Notes: generated by a model not told the origin, from the letters alone. Counted from the stretch's first letter, positions 1-12,523 are shown. The stretch is 64,000 nt of DNA from Halichondria panicea (GCF_963675165.1 NC_087379.1:1311001-1375000); one strand, 5' to 3'. Made by a program: numbers and translations.

Positions 1-1041
1 TAACTTAAGAATGTGTTTAGGATGTAGTAATCAAAAAATGCATTTTATTATGTCCATTTTTGTTGTGTTATTGAAAGCATTTCAACAACAGTGGCTAATA
101 TGTTTATACAATAACATACTGTGAAAAGTCTTCGTAACAACTACTGCTGCGTCATTTCTCTGCTGTTTTTAGGTTTTCCTCGGTACTTTTTTATCGTCAG
201 GTGCGTGTGTTCAACTGTCAGGGGCTGATGGTTGTACTTGCATGGTGATTGTATAATGTCCCTAGACCGACCTTGATAGCTAGCTAGAGCACTTGTCGCC
301 ATGGGGACTGGATCCATGGCGACATGAATGTCACAGTAGGTGTTGAGTTCATTTATAACCACAGTTGGTTGGTTGGTTGGTCTCTACCAACTCTGTAACT
401 GTATGTATTCACTTCACCCTCTGCTGTGCTAGATAACTGTTGAACTCATTTATAACCACAGTTGGTTTGTTGGTGTCTGCTGTAAGTATTCATCACCCTC
501 TGTGCTGGCTGGTGGGCTAGCTCATAAGTCTCATAAGTCAACAGGCTGACCAGACTGTGGACAGTACACTTGCAATCAGTGTGACCACTAACCTACAGCT
601 GTAAATGAATGCATCCTCTATTCTGGTAGAGGCAATCACATGATTGTATTCATGGCACAATTTACCTTCCAGGATAACTTATCTCGTTAGCATTCCATCC
701 GTGTTGCTTAATTCACTTTCAGAGAATAATATTAATAGCTTCCTATATAAATTATAATGGACGTGTGTGTATATGGCTGTACAGTTGCGTACCAGTCCAC
801 TCTGTCTGGTTGTCAATGAGATTATTGCTGGGGAAGAAATACCATGTATGATTGATCAGCTACTAAATGTTTCATTTTGCTGAAGGAGGCTACAATTCGA
901 GAGAGGCCACTGTTCAAGAGCGGCTCCAGCTAATTTTTCACCTGCATAAACTTGCCATAAGAAAATATTTGTGAAGCACTGACAAGCTGTTACCTGTACC
1001 TAGTCATATCATTCCTTGAAACCTTCTGTAGTGTAGCAGCT

Positions 1042-1117
1042 AGTGTGATGGCCGAGTGGTTAAGGCAATGGGTCCACTTTTGTTCTCGTCTGCACAAGTT
1101 TGAATCCTGCCAGCAGC
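1042..1117 (+). repeat. tRNA-Ser-like relic (SINE head or tRNA pseudogene)
   Basis: A good pol III A box (TGGCCGAGTGG, 1049-1059) and a near-consensus B box (GTTTGAATCC, 1098-1107) lie at tRNA spacing, and the D-arm is that of a type II tRNA such as Ser. The acceptor and T stems do not pair and no sound anticodon arm is visible, so this is not a functional tRNA. An AT-rich tail follows. It is either a decayed tRNA gene or the head of a tRNA-derived SINE. Confidence 0.5.
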
Positions 1118-1288
1118 AATTTAAAAATTTTATAATCCTACATTTCAAGTCATTTTTAGTGGTGTGAGGTAGTTCAGTCTATATAGAGAAGGTGTGGGAT
1201 CTTGTCCCATCTGGCTGTGCAGGTGTGTGGTTAATGTTTTTAGTCTTATTTACTATGCAACTCCTACAAGTGAGAGTGCTCCAACACA

Positions 1289-1367
1289 GTCTATAGCCTC
1301 GGTATGGGTGCCCACTCATCAGCTTGGAGAACAGACTATAGCCTCGATATGGGTGCTCAGTCATCCC
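1289..1367. repeat. two imperfect tandem copies of about 35 bp
   Basis: The phrase CTATAGCCTCGGTATGGGTG occurs near 1291 and again, with one change, near 1335, followed in both by a similar CAYTCATC ending. This is a small local duplication with no visible function. Confidence 0.5.
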
Positions 1368-2112
1368 ATGGATATGTTCTATGGCTGTGCTTTGCTTCAC
1401 ACGAGAAGTCTGCATGTGCGGGCGGACATTTCGTACCCTCTCTGTTCTAATGAGTATAATCACTAACAATGTTATGCATTCACTAAATTCATTAAAATTG
1501 TGACAAAATTTCTTTGCAATTGTTTACCTAGAATCTGCATGTCTCTAAAATTAATTAATACTAATTCATTCAGCACATGCTCATTTTAACAATCTCTTGC
1601 TTTGCTAGTATAGCTGCAATGTACGTACGTTATTCCGTAGATATGGTTATTCTTAGAGTCTGTGTTTGTGCACCTGGTCTGCTTGTGGTCAGGGAAACCA
1701 TTGTCAATTGTCATAATTGAATTAACCTCTTCACTATTAATTTTACTGGGTAAATGGTGTGTAATTGTCAATTTGCAATAGTGCTGCATCTGAGCCTGAC
1801 TTGCTCCGAAATTCATCTTGATATAAAGTGATGCACTTACTTGCTTAAAGTGTGCATCACCTGTTACCCCACCCGTTCAGTATGTTAAATGCATAATCCA
1901 AACCAACAAGACCCACGTCTGACAGCAGCTAGCCTCAGATTTTTCATTCTAACAATTGTTTGTGTTTTTGAGATGTCTTTTTTTCAGAGGGTATATGCTA
2001 TACTGCATGGTGCAAGTCAGTCAGCCTGTCCTTACTTTGGCATGTACATTTCATTTCATACTAAAACTGAAAATTTTGCAAAGATAATAATTATGTATTT
2101 TTGTGCCTGTAG

Positions 2113-2214
2113 GGTATGTTCCTGAAGGACTCTAATTCACTGGGATTCTACAATGTGTCTGCACCAACAGTCGTTACACTCGCCCTCAAGGAGAGAGGAG
2201 GTCGCAAAAAATAG
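2113..2214 (+). CDS. SF3A1: SF3A1 splicing factor, C-terminal exon
   Basis: This 34-codon exon follows a CCTGTAG acceptor and ends in TAG. It encodes a peptide starting GMFLKDSNSLGFYN and ending LALKERGGRKK. That closely matches, from memory, the extreme C-terminus of animal SF3A1 (splicing factor 3A subunit 1, a U2 snRNP component): the end of its ubiquitin-like domain and the basic RGGRKK tail, which is known to contact RNA. The exon starts in phase 0 at the Gly before the Met-Phe. Upstream exons were not recognised in the window and must lie to the left, so only the last piece of the gene is present. The next gene begins about 380 bp downstream on the same strand. Confidence 0.85.
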   Translation, partial: GMFLKDSNSLGFYNVSAPTVVTLALKERGGRKK

Positions 2215-2596
2215 AAGCTAACTTGAAAGCCGAGATTTGGTCTTTGATACACCGCACTGTGTAGCTCTGCAATATTGACCTCCATAGCTAGCTTAGTATA
2301 ATGCCTAGCTCAGTATATTAAATATTGTGTTAATACCGTGTTAATTATGAAACAATGTATGTGTTATTATATCCTGAAGAATTGGCATGCACTAACTAAC
2401 CACAAATAAGGCCAACTCATTAGATAACATTTTTATGCAAAGTGACGTAACAGTTTAGCTAGGCGTATAAATGCTATTGTCTGCTGCTACGCATGGAGTG
2501 TACATTTTTATGTAGCTGTAGCTCTAGTGCAGACCTGTCACCTTGCTGCACACAAGCTAGTAGTCTACTGGAGAGCTGAGCAAAGTCCACAACACC

Positions 2597-5500
2597 ATGA
2601 GATGTGTCAAGATTGAAAGGCATATCACAAATCAATTCTCCTCAGCTATTGACAAGTGTGAATATAATATTGACCCTCGATCTGAGCTGGCTCCCCCAAG
2701 TAGAAGGTTGTCTGCAAGCTTGGCTAAAGCCATTGCAAGCCCAGGGCCATCTACAGTTACCCAGGTAGGTGTCAGTTTCTGCTAAAGTTCAGACTATCCT
2801 GTCAGAAACGATTAGGTTGAGCTCGTACGATAATGTATAATAATTATGGTATGCAAGCTTCTATTGCTAGCTGAGCTCGGCTTGTACTTATACAAGCTTT
2901 AAATTATTATACCAGATTTTATGCAAGCTTTTTACGTACTGTACAATCTTGCCAAATGGCTGTTCAAAAGAGTGTATGTTATGTATACATGTGCAGTCCT
3001 TCACCCTTCAAAGCAACAGCATAGCTAGCTGTAGCCATCATATCTCGTGGAGTAACGAAAATGTACAGCCATAGTCGAGTCCGCTTTATGCAACATAACA
3101 TAATTTATTCGCAGCTGTCCAAGTTCTTTAGACAGTGATATCTGATTGTGCTTTAGGCCTGGCTATGATTAACATGTTAGCTGATACAGCAGTCTTTGAT
3201 GTGGTTAAGTTGCTAGCTGCTCAAGCCCCAGCTCAGGTGATTCTGGAGTGTGCATTGTCTAGCAGTGTAAACTGTTTGGGTTAGCTATATCGAGGGGCAC
3301 ACTTGTAACTATAAACACTGCCATCAATAAACACTAGAGGTCAATAAACACTAGAGGGATACTTATTGTGTGATTAGACGAATAGTTTGCCCAGTGTTGA
3401 TTGGAGATGTGCTCATATTATGGACACAATGTCGTGGTTCATATATCATATCTTAGTCTTCCAGCTGAGCTAACAGGAGGAAGACTTATTACAGAAAAGT
3501 AACCACATACCGTGATTATCATGCAAACCATCACAGTACCTTCCTGAATACCTTTCTCACTTTTCACACACCCTCACAGGTCCGGTCCACTCTCAAGAGG
3601 AATCTCATATCTCCAATTTCGGCGGCGTCAACTGTGACCAGGCCTATCAACATCCAAGTCGTCACTAGAGGTCAAAGTACAAGATCACAGGCCACCCACG
3701 CTATAAAGGTTGAGATGACCACTAAGACGGCTCCTCGTGGTGACACTAAGGGAGGCAGACACCCGCACCCACCCACCGGGAACAACAAGAAACTAAAGCA
3801 TACCGTAAGAAAATTAAGACTTATTAGTTTATTAGTTGTACATGTAAAAAATGTACATAGTATGCAAGGAAATATTCCTATAATCTTCTAGTAGTATCAT
3901 ACTGACATAGTAATTTGAGTATGCTAGCTGTGCAATTCCTTTGTTCCCTGTGGGTACAGTCCATTCATTATCTGCTGAGTCAGCTTTGTGGTAGCCATGC
4001 TCCCTATAAATACACTTGACCTGTAAACTAGTGTGGTTACTACTAGTGTAGTGTGGTTGCTATCCATTAATCAAGGGACTGTCCAAACCTAGTTTCAGTA
4101 TCTACCCTATTAATGAGCATCTATTGTCCCTGTGCATTTTTGGGTGCATTTCCTTCTTCTACCAAATCAGACTATACATGTAAGTGTCTGTCTGTTAGAT
4201 GTACGTAATTGTTTGTGCATAACAAAGTGAAGTTGTTTGTACGTAAACACCGTACGAAGCAAAAACAAAATATAAGTATACGTACGTTTTATAATTATAA
4301 CATGTTCTTCAAGTGAGTGGTGTCTGACTTTTCAGCAGAAGCTATGTTTACGGTTTCTTCATTGATTGATTGATTGCCGTGTTTTTATAGTCACCCGCCG
4401 CTGTAAATCATCCCTCAATGCCTCGTGACATTGTTATCAGTCACCTGTCCCCTAGCGAGTATTAACACGTGTTACTCTAATTCTAGATTTGTGCACGTGT
4501 ATGTAAGCATGACATTCTGAGCTCTTTAACGCTCGTGCTGTATCCACACCTCGGCTGGAGATGAAAGGACCCGGGTTGAGAGCTGTGATATTATAGGATG
4601 CATATATTTATTATAGTTAGACTGTATAATTGCATTCATTTAGTTCAAATTTAACCACAATATATAATATCGATCCTTTGATTTCCCTGTTTTCCTCCTT
4701 TCCCATTGACAAGATATTTCATTTGAAGTCCTCTTCCTGTATCACCAAAACTCCCCATTCTTTGTTACTTGTTTACTACCAATAACCCACAACCTGTTGG
4801 ACACCTCTCTACTAGCTGCCTGTGTCTCTATCTAAGTGCTGTGTACTGAATGGTTGCACTATAATTATAAGTATAAGTATGCATTGACAGATGTAGACAG
4901 ATTGGTTATTCATTTGCTTAATAGTTCTAAGAGTTAGTTTGGTATTGCTAGTCCATGATGATGTTGGTCTTGACTGAAGTGGTTGTACCATATATACGTA
5001 TATAGTATAAGTATGTGAACAAATCGGTAGGTGCATGAGCGTCCGTTATTCAGGTCTGATTAGCGATGGCAATGAAGCACTTGTTCAAATAAAGTCATGA
5101 TCATTCTTTAACTAACTGGAGGCGACAAAACTTAACCAGATCAATCTCAATGCATATAAGTATAATTATTCATATCTTGTTTCCTCTTGTAGTATCAAGC
5201 ATTAGGCATTACAAAGTATGTGTACAGTACATCCCCCTGGTAACTATATTCACGGCTCATACTGGTATTCACGAGGTGCCTTGCCCTCATTAATAAGGTC
5301 ATACATCCCGTGAATTAGTTCTTAGTACAATAAGATGTTCACCACATGCTTGAGTGAATATCGGTTAACGATGTGGCTAGACTTTATACATTAGACAGTT
5401 AACTTTATTCTCAAGTGTTGAATTTGAATCAGCTGTTCAGAGCAATCATCTTTAGAATGAACCTCAGAAGTTTTTTAGTTTTTGCATGCAGCTTTGCAAA

Positions 5501-6278
5501 ATTAAATTACTGTCTTTGCGATTGTGTATGTGTCTCAAGTTCAAATTCGGAGTTGTGTACAATTTTAACTTGTAATAATTCCACACATCCTTGTGATGGT
5601 GGTGGTGGTGCTGGGGTAAATAATTCCACACATCCTTGTGATGGTGGTGGTGGTGCTGGGGTATGAAGTCATGGTAACCACACTTCATTAATTGTCTTAC
5701 CTGTCTTCCTGTAGCTTTGAGTGTGTGGTTTATGAGCTGTATCTGGTGTATTGACACCAGGTGAATAAGATTGACCTTTTCACTGCACCCATAGGGACAC
5801 ATCGCTAATTGTTTAACCCACAAATGAAATGTTGTATTCAGCTGAGTCAAATTTCCTGTACATGTTATTAGGAGAAGCCAGTTTTAAGTGTTGCTGTGGC
5901 TGGGGGACCACAATTCCGTGGTGATAGCTTCTTTAATAGCTAATTACAACTTCTTCTTCCTTAATAGTTACGTTATTTATTTTCAGTGTAAAGTTTGTAT
6001 CATGCAAACAGAGCGCTGTATAAGTACAGTCACACCTGCAAAGTTAATAGAATGGAAGAAGTTAATTAATCTGACAGCTACTTGAGATAAGAGGCACAAT
6101 CAAATTATCACCTATGATACTCCAGCTATATAGGCACTTGAGATTTACTCCCATCCCCTTAAGTAACAAAACCACAAACCAGCTAGTACATAAACACACA
6201 CCAAAACAATACTATTCACACCCACACTCACACACCCACACACACCCACACACACACACACACCCACACACACACACA

Positions 6279-6326
<48 letters not shown>

Positions 6327-6912
6327 GTCCCTTTGATGGTTGTCCATGGCGATTTGCAACACCGTACAAGCTGAGACGGCACATCAAAAGTCACACTAAG
6401 GAAACACCATATCTGGTAAGACCATGAAACTAGTAACTGCACGGTAATTTCAATCATTGTTTCCACTTGGAAAGTGTTAAATGCATATCATCCGAACACC
6501 TGTCCTTTGTGTGGTCTATCAGTTTTAAAATACACTGTACTGTATTAGAATAATTACTTTTATTACTTTTTAAAGCCTCATGATTGTACCTGACACTATT
6601 TGTCAGGGTGTGGGTGTGTGTACACAAAAATGCGATTAACTAACTGCTTTCTTAAGTGACCTTTGGCTCTGCATGAGCTCAATAACTTTTTAACAGCTAG
6701 GCTTTTAGTAATTTATGTATTCACTCACATACATGTAACTAGGGTTTGTAAGGGCAATTTGTTTCGTAGGCTTACAATATGGTATGTTTATATCACTGAC
6801 TCAATGTTGACACAATAGAGGTACATTCTCAACACTAATTGAGCAATAGAGTCTCTAAACTTGATAGATTCCTCTTCCTAGCAAGGTTATTACCCCCTCC
6901 CCACCACACACA

Positions 6913-6977
<65 letters not shown>

Positions 6978-8512
6978 ATACAGTGCAAAGAGTGCGGCCG
7001 TGGATTCAGCGTTCGCTACAACCTACTCATGCATATCCAGACCATCCATGGTCAGCCTCAACGCTACAAGTGCCCGGTGAGGGGATGCAAGGAAGCGTTC
7101 CACAGCCAACCAAGACTCAATGGCCACCTTAAGAAGGTCCATAAGAAGGACGTCAAGAGCATAGAGAAGTGAGTTTGCACTGGCTTAGTTTAGTTTGAGC
7201 ATTTCCTCGTTCATAGTAGACGGGTTTTCTAAAACACTGATCAAGGTAGATTAGATTAAAGAATGTTGCCGTATGTATGCCACATCATAATGAAGACAAT
7301 GGCCACAGCTCTAATCATAAACAGCTGTGCTATCAGATCATTGACAATGGTCCGATCATTTGTCTCTCCTTATTAGGAGGCAGTGTTCTTAGTGCCTATG
7401 TTACAGTACCTGATATCAAGGTTAACCGATATCGATCCTAATTCCTTTAAGACCACTACCCCGGTAATGCTACTGCATGTCCCACGATCTATACACTCCA
7501 CTGACCCCCGGCCACTACCCCCACACACCACACACCACACATACTACCCCCGACACAACACACACACCACCCCCACACACCACACACAGATTAACCCCCC
7601 GTTGTGACAGCAGAGGGAACAGTACGAGTAGCATGGACTCTACTGGAGAAGAGGAGGCAACAAAGAATACACGACAGAGGAGAAAGTGAGAGAGCATTTT
7701 ACACATTTTCATCTTTAGTTCAACAGAAATGCATAGCAACAATCCGTGCAATTTTTTGCAGTATTTTTTTTGCAGTATTTTTTCTTTCAAGTTACTATGG
7801 TGCAATCAAGATTATTGTGTTGCTATAGATACGGATGTTCTGAGTGTGAAATGGAGTTCACGTCTCAAGCCAAACTCAACGCTCACTTCCGAGTACACGC
7901 CAAGGAGAGGCCATTCAAGTGCTCCACTCATGTAAGCCAGCTGTGTGTGTGTGGGTGTAAGAGATATACAGTGAGTGTGTACAGCATAATAATAATAATA
8001 TAAATCCATGCACTCAATCATGCCTAATTAAATTAATTAGTGGGAGTGTTTTCCTATACTTACAACTGTGGCTTGAAATACAGGTATTTCCTCATTCCTC
8101 ACTAAATGCAGTGTTGTTCCTGTGTCCATGTACTAGATCAATATCAGACACACACATTGTTTCAATTATATCCCAGCTGTTATGGCTTACTCTGAGGGTT
8201 AAGAGGGTTATCCACCGGGACAGGACTGATATCTTACCCAATATAGGCATGGGACGTGTTGTTTATATTCGTTTTAATGAGTTTCCTGTTCTTAATTGAT
8301 CCATGATTATATATCTGTATATGCATGTGCATAGCGATATAATTATGCTCATCCGTGTTTGTGTGTGCGTGTAGGTTACACGAATATTGTTGTTGTTGGA
8401 AACGCTAATTGGGGCCTACTTTCAGAACCTGTGTCAACTTGCTGTCATTAGAGCTACTAACTAAATGTATAACATCACCTTTTATGTTGTTGTTTATTCT
8501 GTATCATCAACA

Positions 8513-8562
<50 letters not shown>

Positions 8563-11500
8563 CACACCCACCCACACACACACATGCAGAGTTGCAACGA
8601 GTTGTTTGCTAGCAAAGAGAAGCTCTCGAAACATTTGGAAACTCACAAAAATGGCCGCCAATTTACCTGTCCCCACGAAAACTGCAATAGAGTATTTTTA
8701 CACCAATCGCACCTGAAAAATCACCTCAAGATACACACAAAGGACCACCAATTTGTCTGTCCAGTAATAGGTAAGCGTGTGGTAAAAATCAATAAAGCTC
8801 TAAACTGAATATACTCAGTATTATATATGTTTGGTAAAGAGCGTTAACTACACAAATGTACTGTGCATTCGGTAAAGATCGTCACATTTACTTGCTACTA
8901 ACAGACTCACATTCTCTCTCTCCCTACAGATTGCAACACTAAGTTCAGCAGTGAGCAAGATTACAATCAGCATCTCAACACACACATTGACTACAACTAT
9001 AAATGCACTCACCCGGATTGCGAGTTAAGCTTTATGACAAAGAAGAGACTGGCCTTTCATCAACAAGCTATCCATGGCGACGGCAACCTAACCATTGATG
9101 GTGCGTTAACAATAACAGTATCAATACTAAAACTTTGTAAGTGCTAATGGCTTCACAAATGCAATATTGGTACTTGGAATGACATCACAATCCTTGGTAG
9201 ATGGCAACAGTTAGATCATGTGTGATGATTTGCAAGGCTTTAGAACGTTTTTCATTGCCTACATCTTTATTGCGTGCGTTCTGGTAAATCACGCCTATGT
9301 TTTCGTGGTAAAAAATTTCGTGGAGGGTAGCTTTCCCACGAAAATTACCCACTATATACGGTATGGCTGTATGGTTGTGCATGAGTGCACTTGTCAGTTT
9401 GTTACTCTGGAATGTATGCTGTTAGACAACAATTGAGTCATTGTAATTTCCTGTAGTTCTATATTTAAATTAATAGGGGGCAATTCGTTTCTATGTCAAC
9501 AGGAAGGTAGCTTAGCAACAAGTGGATTCTATTACGGGAATAGTTCAAAGCACAATAGGATTAACAGGATGTGTGGGCGGTCTGGTATTTCCTGTGGCTA
9601 GTCTATATAATAGAGCACCGTTGAATCAAACAGTAGCTCAGGAAAACCATCTCTCCAGACTTGAAGCAGCAAGCCAGCAAGAACAGCCACTAACTAATCC
9701 AAGGTCTTACTTTTGTACTGTCAGACAGTTATCACAGGGCATGCATATTGGTTATTATAATCCACCGGAGAAGACGAACTGTTCAGGACAGAGAAATATT
9801 AGACTAAGACAATCACCACTTTCTAATAATTTCCTAAGTAAGTCAATTTAACCGTTTTAAAAGCTTCAAGGAGCAGGCATGCACAGAGTCAATGCTTGGT
9901 TCTATAATTGAGCTGTGCTTTCATCGCCTGCCTCTCTTATAGCTCGGACGTGCACACGAGTATTGTACAAGAATCATTGTGTTTTGAATTATGATGGCTT
10001 GCTGTTGAACAAAAATAAAAATTGCACTCAACTTGAGTAAATATTTGTACATAGCATTAAAGAATCTGGGAATTTCTATTAAATATACTACTCTAATCAT
10101 TTTAGGGTCTCATTCTTACTACCCCCCCCCCCCTACACACACACACACTCCTGTATGGCTGTTAGACATACCCTTGATTTATCGTATCTTCATTTTTCCC
10201 CTGCAGGTGCTCAGTCGTCTTTCCTTGAGGGCATACAACCACACCTAGGTGTTACCCACCAATCCTCCCACCTCTACGGCTCACCCGTCTACAGTCATGC
10301 CGCACAGCATGATCAGCCAATCAAATCAGAGCCGAGTAGCTATGTCAACACGGATTTCATCAAGGAATTTCTCCCCGATCGTTCCCAGAAGAACTTCGAG
10401 ACCATACTCAACCAAAACAAGGATTGGTCTGATGAACAAATTGATCATTTTCTACACTCTGCCGTCGATCTCAGTGAAATTGAATTGAATCTTTGTTCAA
10501 CTGGCTATGAGTCCGACAGTGGATACTCTACCTTTGATGTGAGTCCGATTGCCAGCCATCCTCCAGTGACTTTGTCACACACCCCTCTGGAGTGCGTACC
10601 AGGCGCTCATCTGCAGCAACAGCAACATGCCCCAGGGCCTATGTTCAATCCAACCTGCTCCTTCTCTCCGGCCACCACAGCGTTCCAAGACCCGGCACAC
10701 AGTGCAACGTCAAGCCCTTGCAGCACGGAGGCGGGATTCTTCTCACCGCACACCGATCTCGAGTCTATGGCCACGGCACCCAATCAAATTTCCCAATTCT
10801 TCGGAGGGGACCTAGCCACACAGGGGGTCCAAATGTACCACCAACCTCAAGCTGCTGGAGGTATGTTCGGAGGAGCGTACTTCATGGAGGGCCAAAACGG
10901 TTATCTCAATTCGAGAATTCCGGACATTCTTGTACAATCTGCTGAACACCAACGAAAAGGAAGTAACTTTTTGAGTTGCCGTAGAAACAGTGACAGTCAA
11001 GTAACCCAGGGAGAGAGCTCTAACAGTATGCTGAGAGGACAGTTGGCTACTCGTAGTCTACCCAATATGGGACAAATAGCACACTCAGTGAAACCTGAGT
11101 ATAATGAAGTCAATGGCCACCTTACAGAAGTGAAAGAAGAAAGAAGACATTCTTGTTCTGTCTCGGCAGCCAGCTCAAACTTGAGTAATGGCCGAGCTAC
11201 AACGATGAAAGCTTCAAAGAAGAGCAAATCTAACCCCAAGCCGGCTAACCAAAGACGAAAGAATCAATGGCCACGCTCAATGAACAAAGCAAACATGATG
11301 GCGTTCAGACAACACATTCTGAACAAACTCAAGAAAGGCCAAGAAAGTGCGGCCGATTCGTGTGCAGTCAAACAAGAAGCCACCTCCCCCAAAGCAATGA
11401 AAGACCAAGAATTCGCCGAACAAATTTCAGAAACTGACAGCTATGAAGTACAAGTCAAATTGCAGAGAAACCATTCGTCAGACAACAGGAGTCAGTCAGA

Positions 11501-12116
11501 ACCAGTTGATGGGTCCGATTCACCCACACTCCTAGTGTTGCATCAGAGCCAGAGCGAGGGCGACGTGAACAAGAACAATACCACCCTCTCGTCATGTGAT
11601 ACGGACACTAGCCACCTCACTGAACTATTCTCTGATGATATCTTTAACTCGTTCAGTTTCAATCCCGACTCTCTCCTCTCACGAGCCGAAGAAGAGCAAA
11701 TGCTCAAGACTTTGGGGTTTGACGAAAGCGATGATGAAATCGCCACCTTTCTCGGTGTTGGATGTGGCTCACTAATGGCTGCTGGCTCAGTTTCAAACCA
11801 AGTGATGGACCTCGACTGTATTCAAGAGCTTCTCGACAACACTGAAGTCTCCTCCCCCCTCTCCCTCCCCCCACTGGTCGAAACATCTCTCGAATCATCA
11901 GTCTTTGAGTCCCCATCACCTTTAAACTCTAACCCAATCAGCCAGGGCTCTCAACTACTTGTTAGTTCAGCTAGTAACTCGTTGTCGATTGACTTTTATA
12001 CGTCAACAGCACCTCAGTACACCATGGAGGGTAACCTAGTCAACACCACGACTGTGTATCAACCTACTTTGTTTGGGGATTTCGGAAATTGTGCCCCTGA
12101 AGTATTTGATATTTGA
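2597..12116 (+). CDS. ZXD-like C2H2 zinc-finger transcription factor (9 exons)
   Basis: Exons 2597-2764, 3580-3804, 6326-6415, 6984-7168, 7614-7685, 7829-7931, 8590-8770, 8930-9100 and 10207-12116 join with consistent phases into about 1034 codons. Exons 3-8 encode eight C2H2 fingers: CPFDGC, CKEC, CPVRGC, CSEC, CSTHSC, CPHENC, CPVIDC and CTHPDC, each with its two histidines. The first finger carries PYKLRRH and the fourth FTSQAKLNAH followed by RPFKC. These signatures recall the human ZXDA/B/C family, whose ZXDC is a cofactor of CIITA at MHC class II promoters. ZXD proteins usually have ten fingers, so two are missing or unseen. The last exon is a long Ser/Asp-rich, disordered, probably activating region with a basic block near 11200-11340. 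Five psi-K-x-E SUMO consensus sites are present. The ATG at 2597 is the first in exon 1. The family call is recognition by eye. Confidence 0.75.
5574..5663. repeat. 45-bp unit duplicated in tandem
   Basis: Two identical 45-bp units start at 5574 and 5619; each contains GGTGGTGGTGGTGCTGGGG. They lie in the 2.5-kb intron 2 of the zinc-finger gene (3805-6325), in which no further exon could be found. The apparent poly-His or poly-Gly reading frames here come from this repeat. Confidence 0.9.
6203..6324 (+). repeat. CA-repeat tract abutting the exon 3 acceptor
   Basis: CA dinucleotides with CCCA interruptions run directly into the AG that precedes the zinc-finger exon at 6326. On the transcribed strand this places CA-rich RNA where a polypyrimidine tract would normally be. 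Confidence 0.9.
6903..6983 (+). repeat. CA-repeat tract abutting the exon 4 acceptor
   Basis: An almost pure CA tract with single ACATA interruptions ends in CATACAG, the acceptor of the exon at 6984. A pyrimidine-rich stretch is absent for about 80 bases upstream. Confidence 0.9.
7518..7592 (+). repeat. CA-rich tract upstream of cassette exon 5
   Basis: Blocks of CACACA mixed with CCCC lie about 20 bases upstream of the acceptor used by the 72-nt exon at 7614. Confidence 0.8.
8512..8586 (+). repeat. CA-repeat tract abutting the exon 7 acceptor
   Basis: A CA tract ends in CACATGCAG, the acceptor of the exon at 8590. A further short CA run (10134-10148) lies about 60 bases before the acceptor of the last exon. 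Confidence 0.9.
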
Positions 12117-12523
12117 AATAATTATATCGAAATGGACGACAATGAAATGAAACGAACAATAACCAATCAGACTATCCTAGAAATATTAGGTGAATTATTT
12201 TCTAAATTAGGTTCTCATTTTATGAATTTTGTTTTACTGTTCCTGAATTTCAACATTGTATACAATTTTACTGATCTATTATTATTTTCTTCCCCTTGAT
12301 ATAATCACTATACTTTTTATAATTTTAGGTCATATTTTTCCCTTCCATCTCATTATCTTTGTTGGGTTTTGTGATTGAAGATTTCCTGTTTCTAACATGA
12401 TCATGTGCGCATGCGCAATGCAATTAGCTGCTGCTGAGGTTGATAGCCAGATATAGGATGTTGCAATTGATATATACTGCTGTAGATGAAACTTGGTAGT
12501 GTAAACTGCATGCAGTCTATAGA
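12117..12523. other. intergenic region: 3' UTR of the zinc-finger gene and promoter of the UEV gene
   Basis: About 400 bases separate the two plus-strand genes. The first part is AT-rich and presumably 3' UTR. The part after 12400 holds an NRF1-type site. No further gene is seen. Confidence 0.6.
12406..12417 (+). promoter_or_regulatory. NRF1-type palindromic site
   Basis: TGCGCATGCGCA is a perfect copy of the palindromic NRF1 (nuclear respiratory factor 1) recognition sequence. It lies 107 bases upstream of the ATG of the UEV gene, where NRF1 sites usually occur in animal housekeeping promoters. Similar GCGCATGCGC strings at 44716 and 55010 lie inside repeats, so position rather than sequence supports function here. 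Confidence 0.5.

Larger units (their letters stand above)
1..2112. other. gene-poor stretch, probably the last intron of SF3A1
   Basis: No convincing exon is visible here on either strand. Reading frames are short and without domain content. Because the terminal exon of a plus-strand SF3A1 gene follows directly, much of this stretch is probably its final intron, but no upstream SF3A1 exon could be recognised. It holds one tRNA-like relic and one short duplication, listed separately. Confidence 0.4.

Noticed and set aside
9522-9851. 109-codon plus-strand frame between zinc-finger exons 8 and 9
   Set aside because: Exons 8 and 9 already join in phase (G|GT), no good acceptor/donor pair bounds it, and the peptide has no domain.
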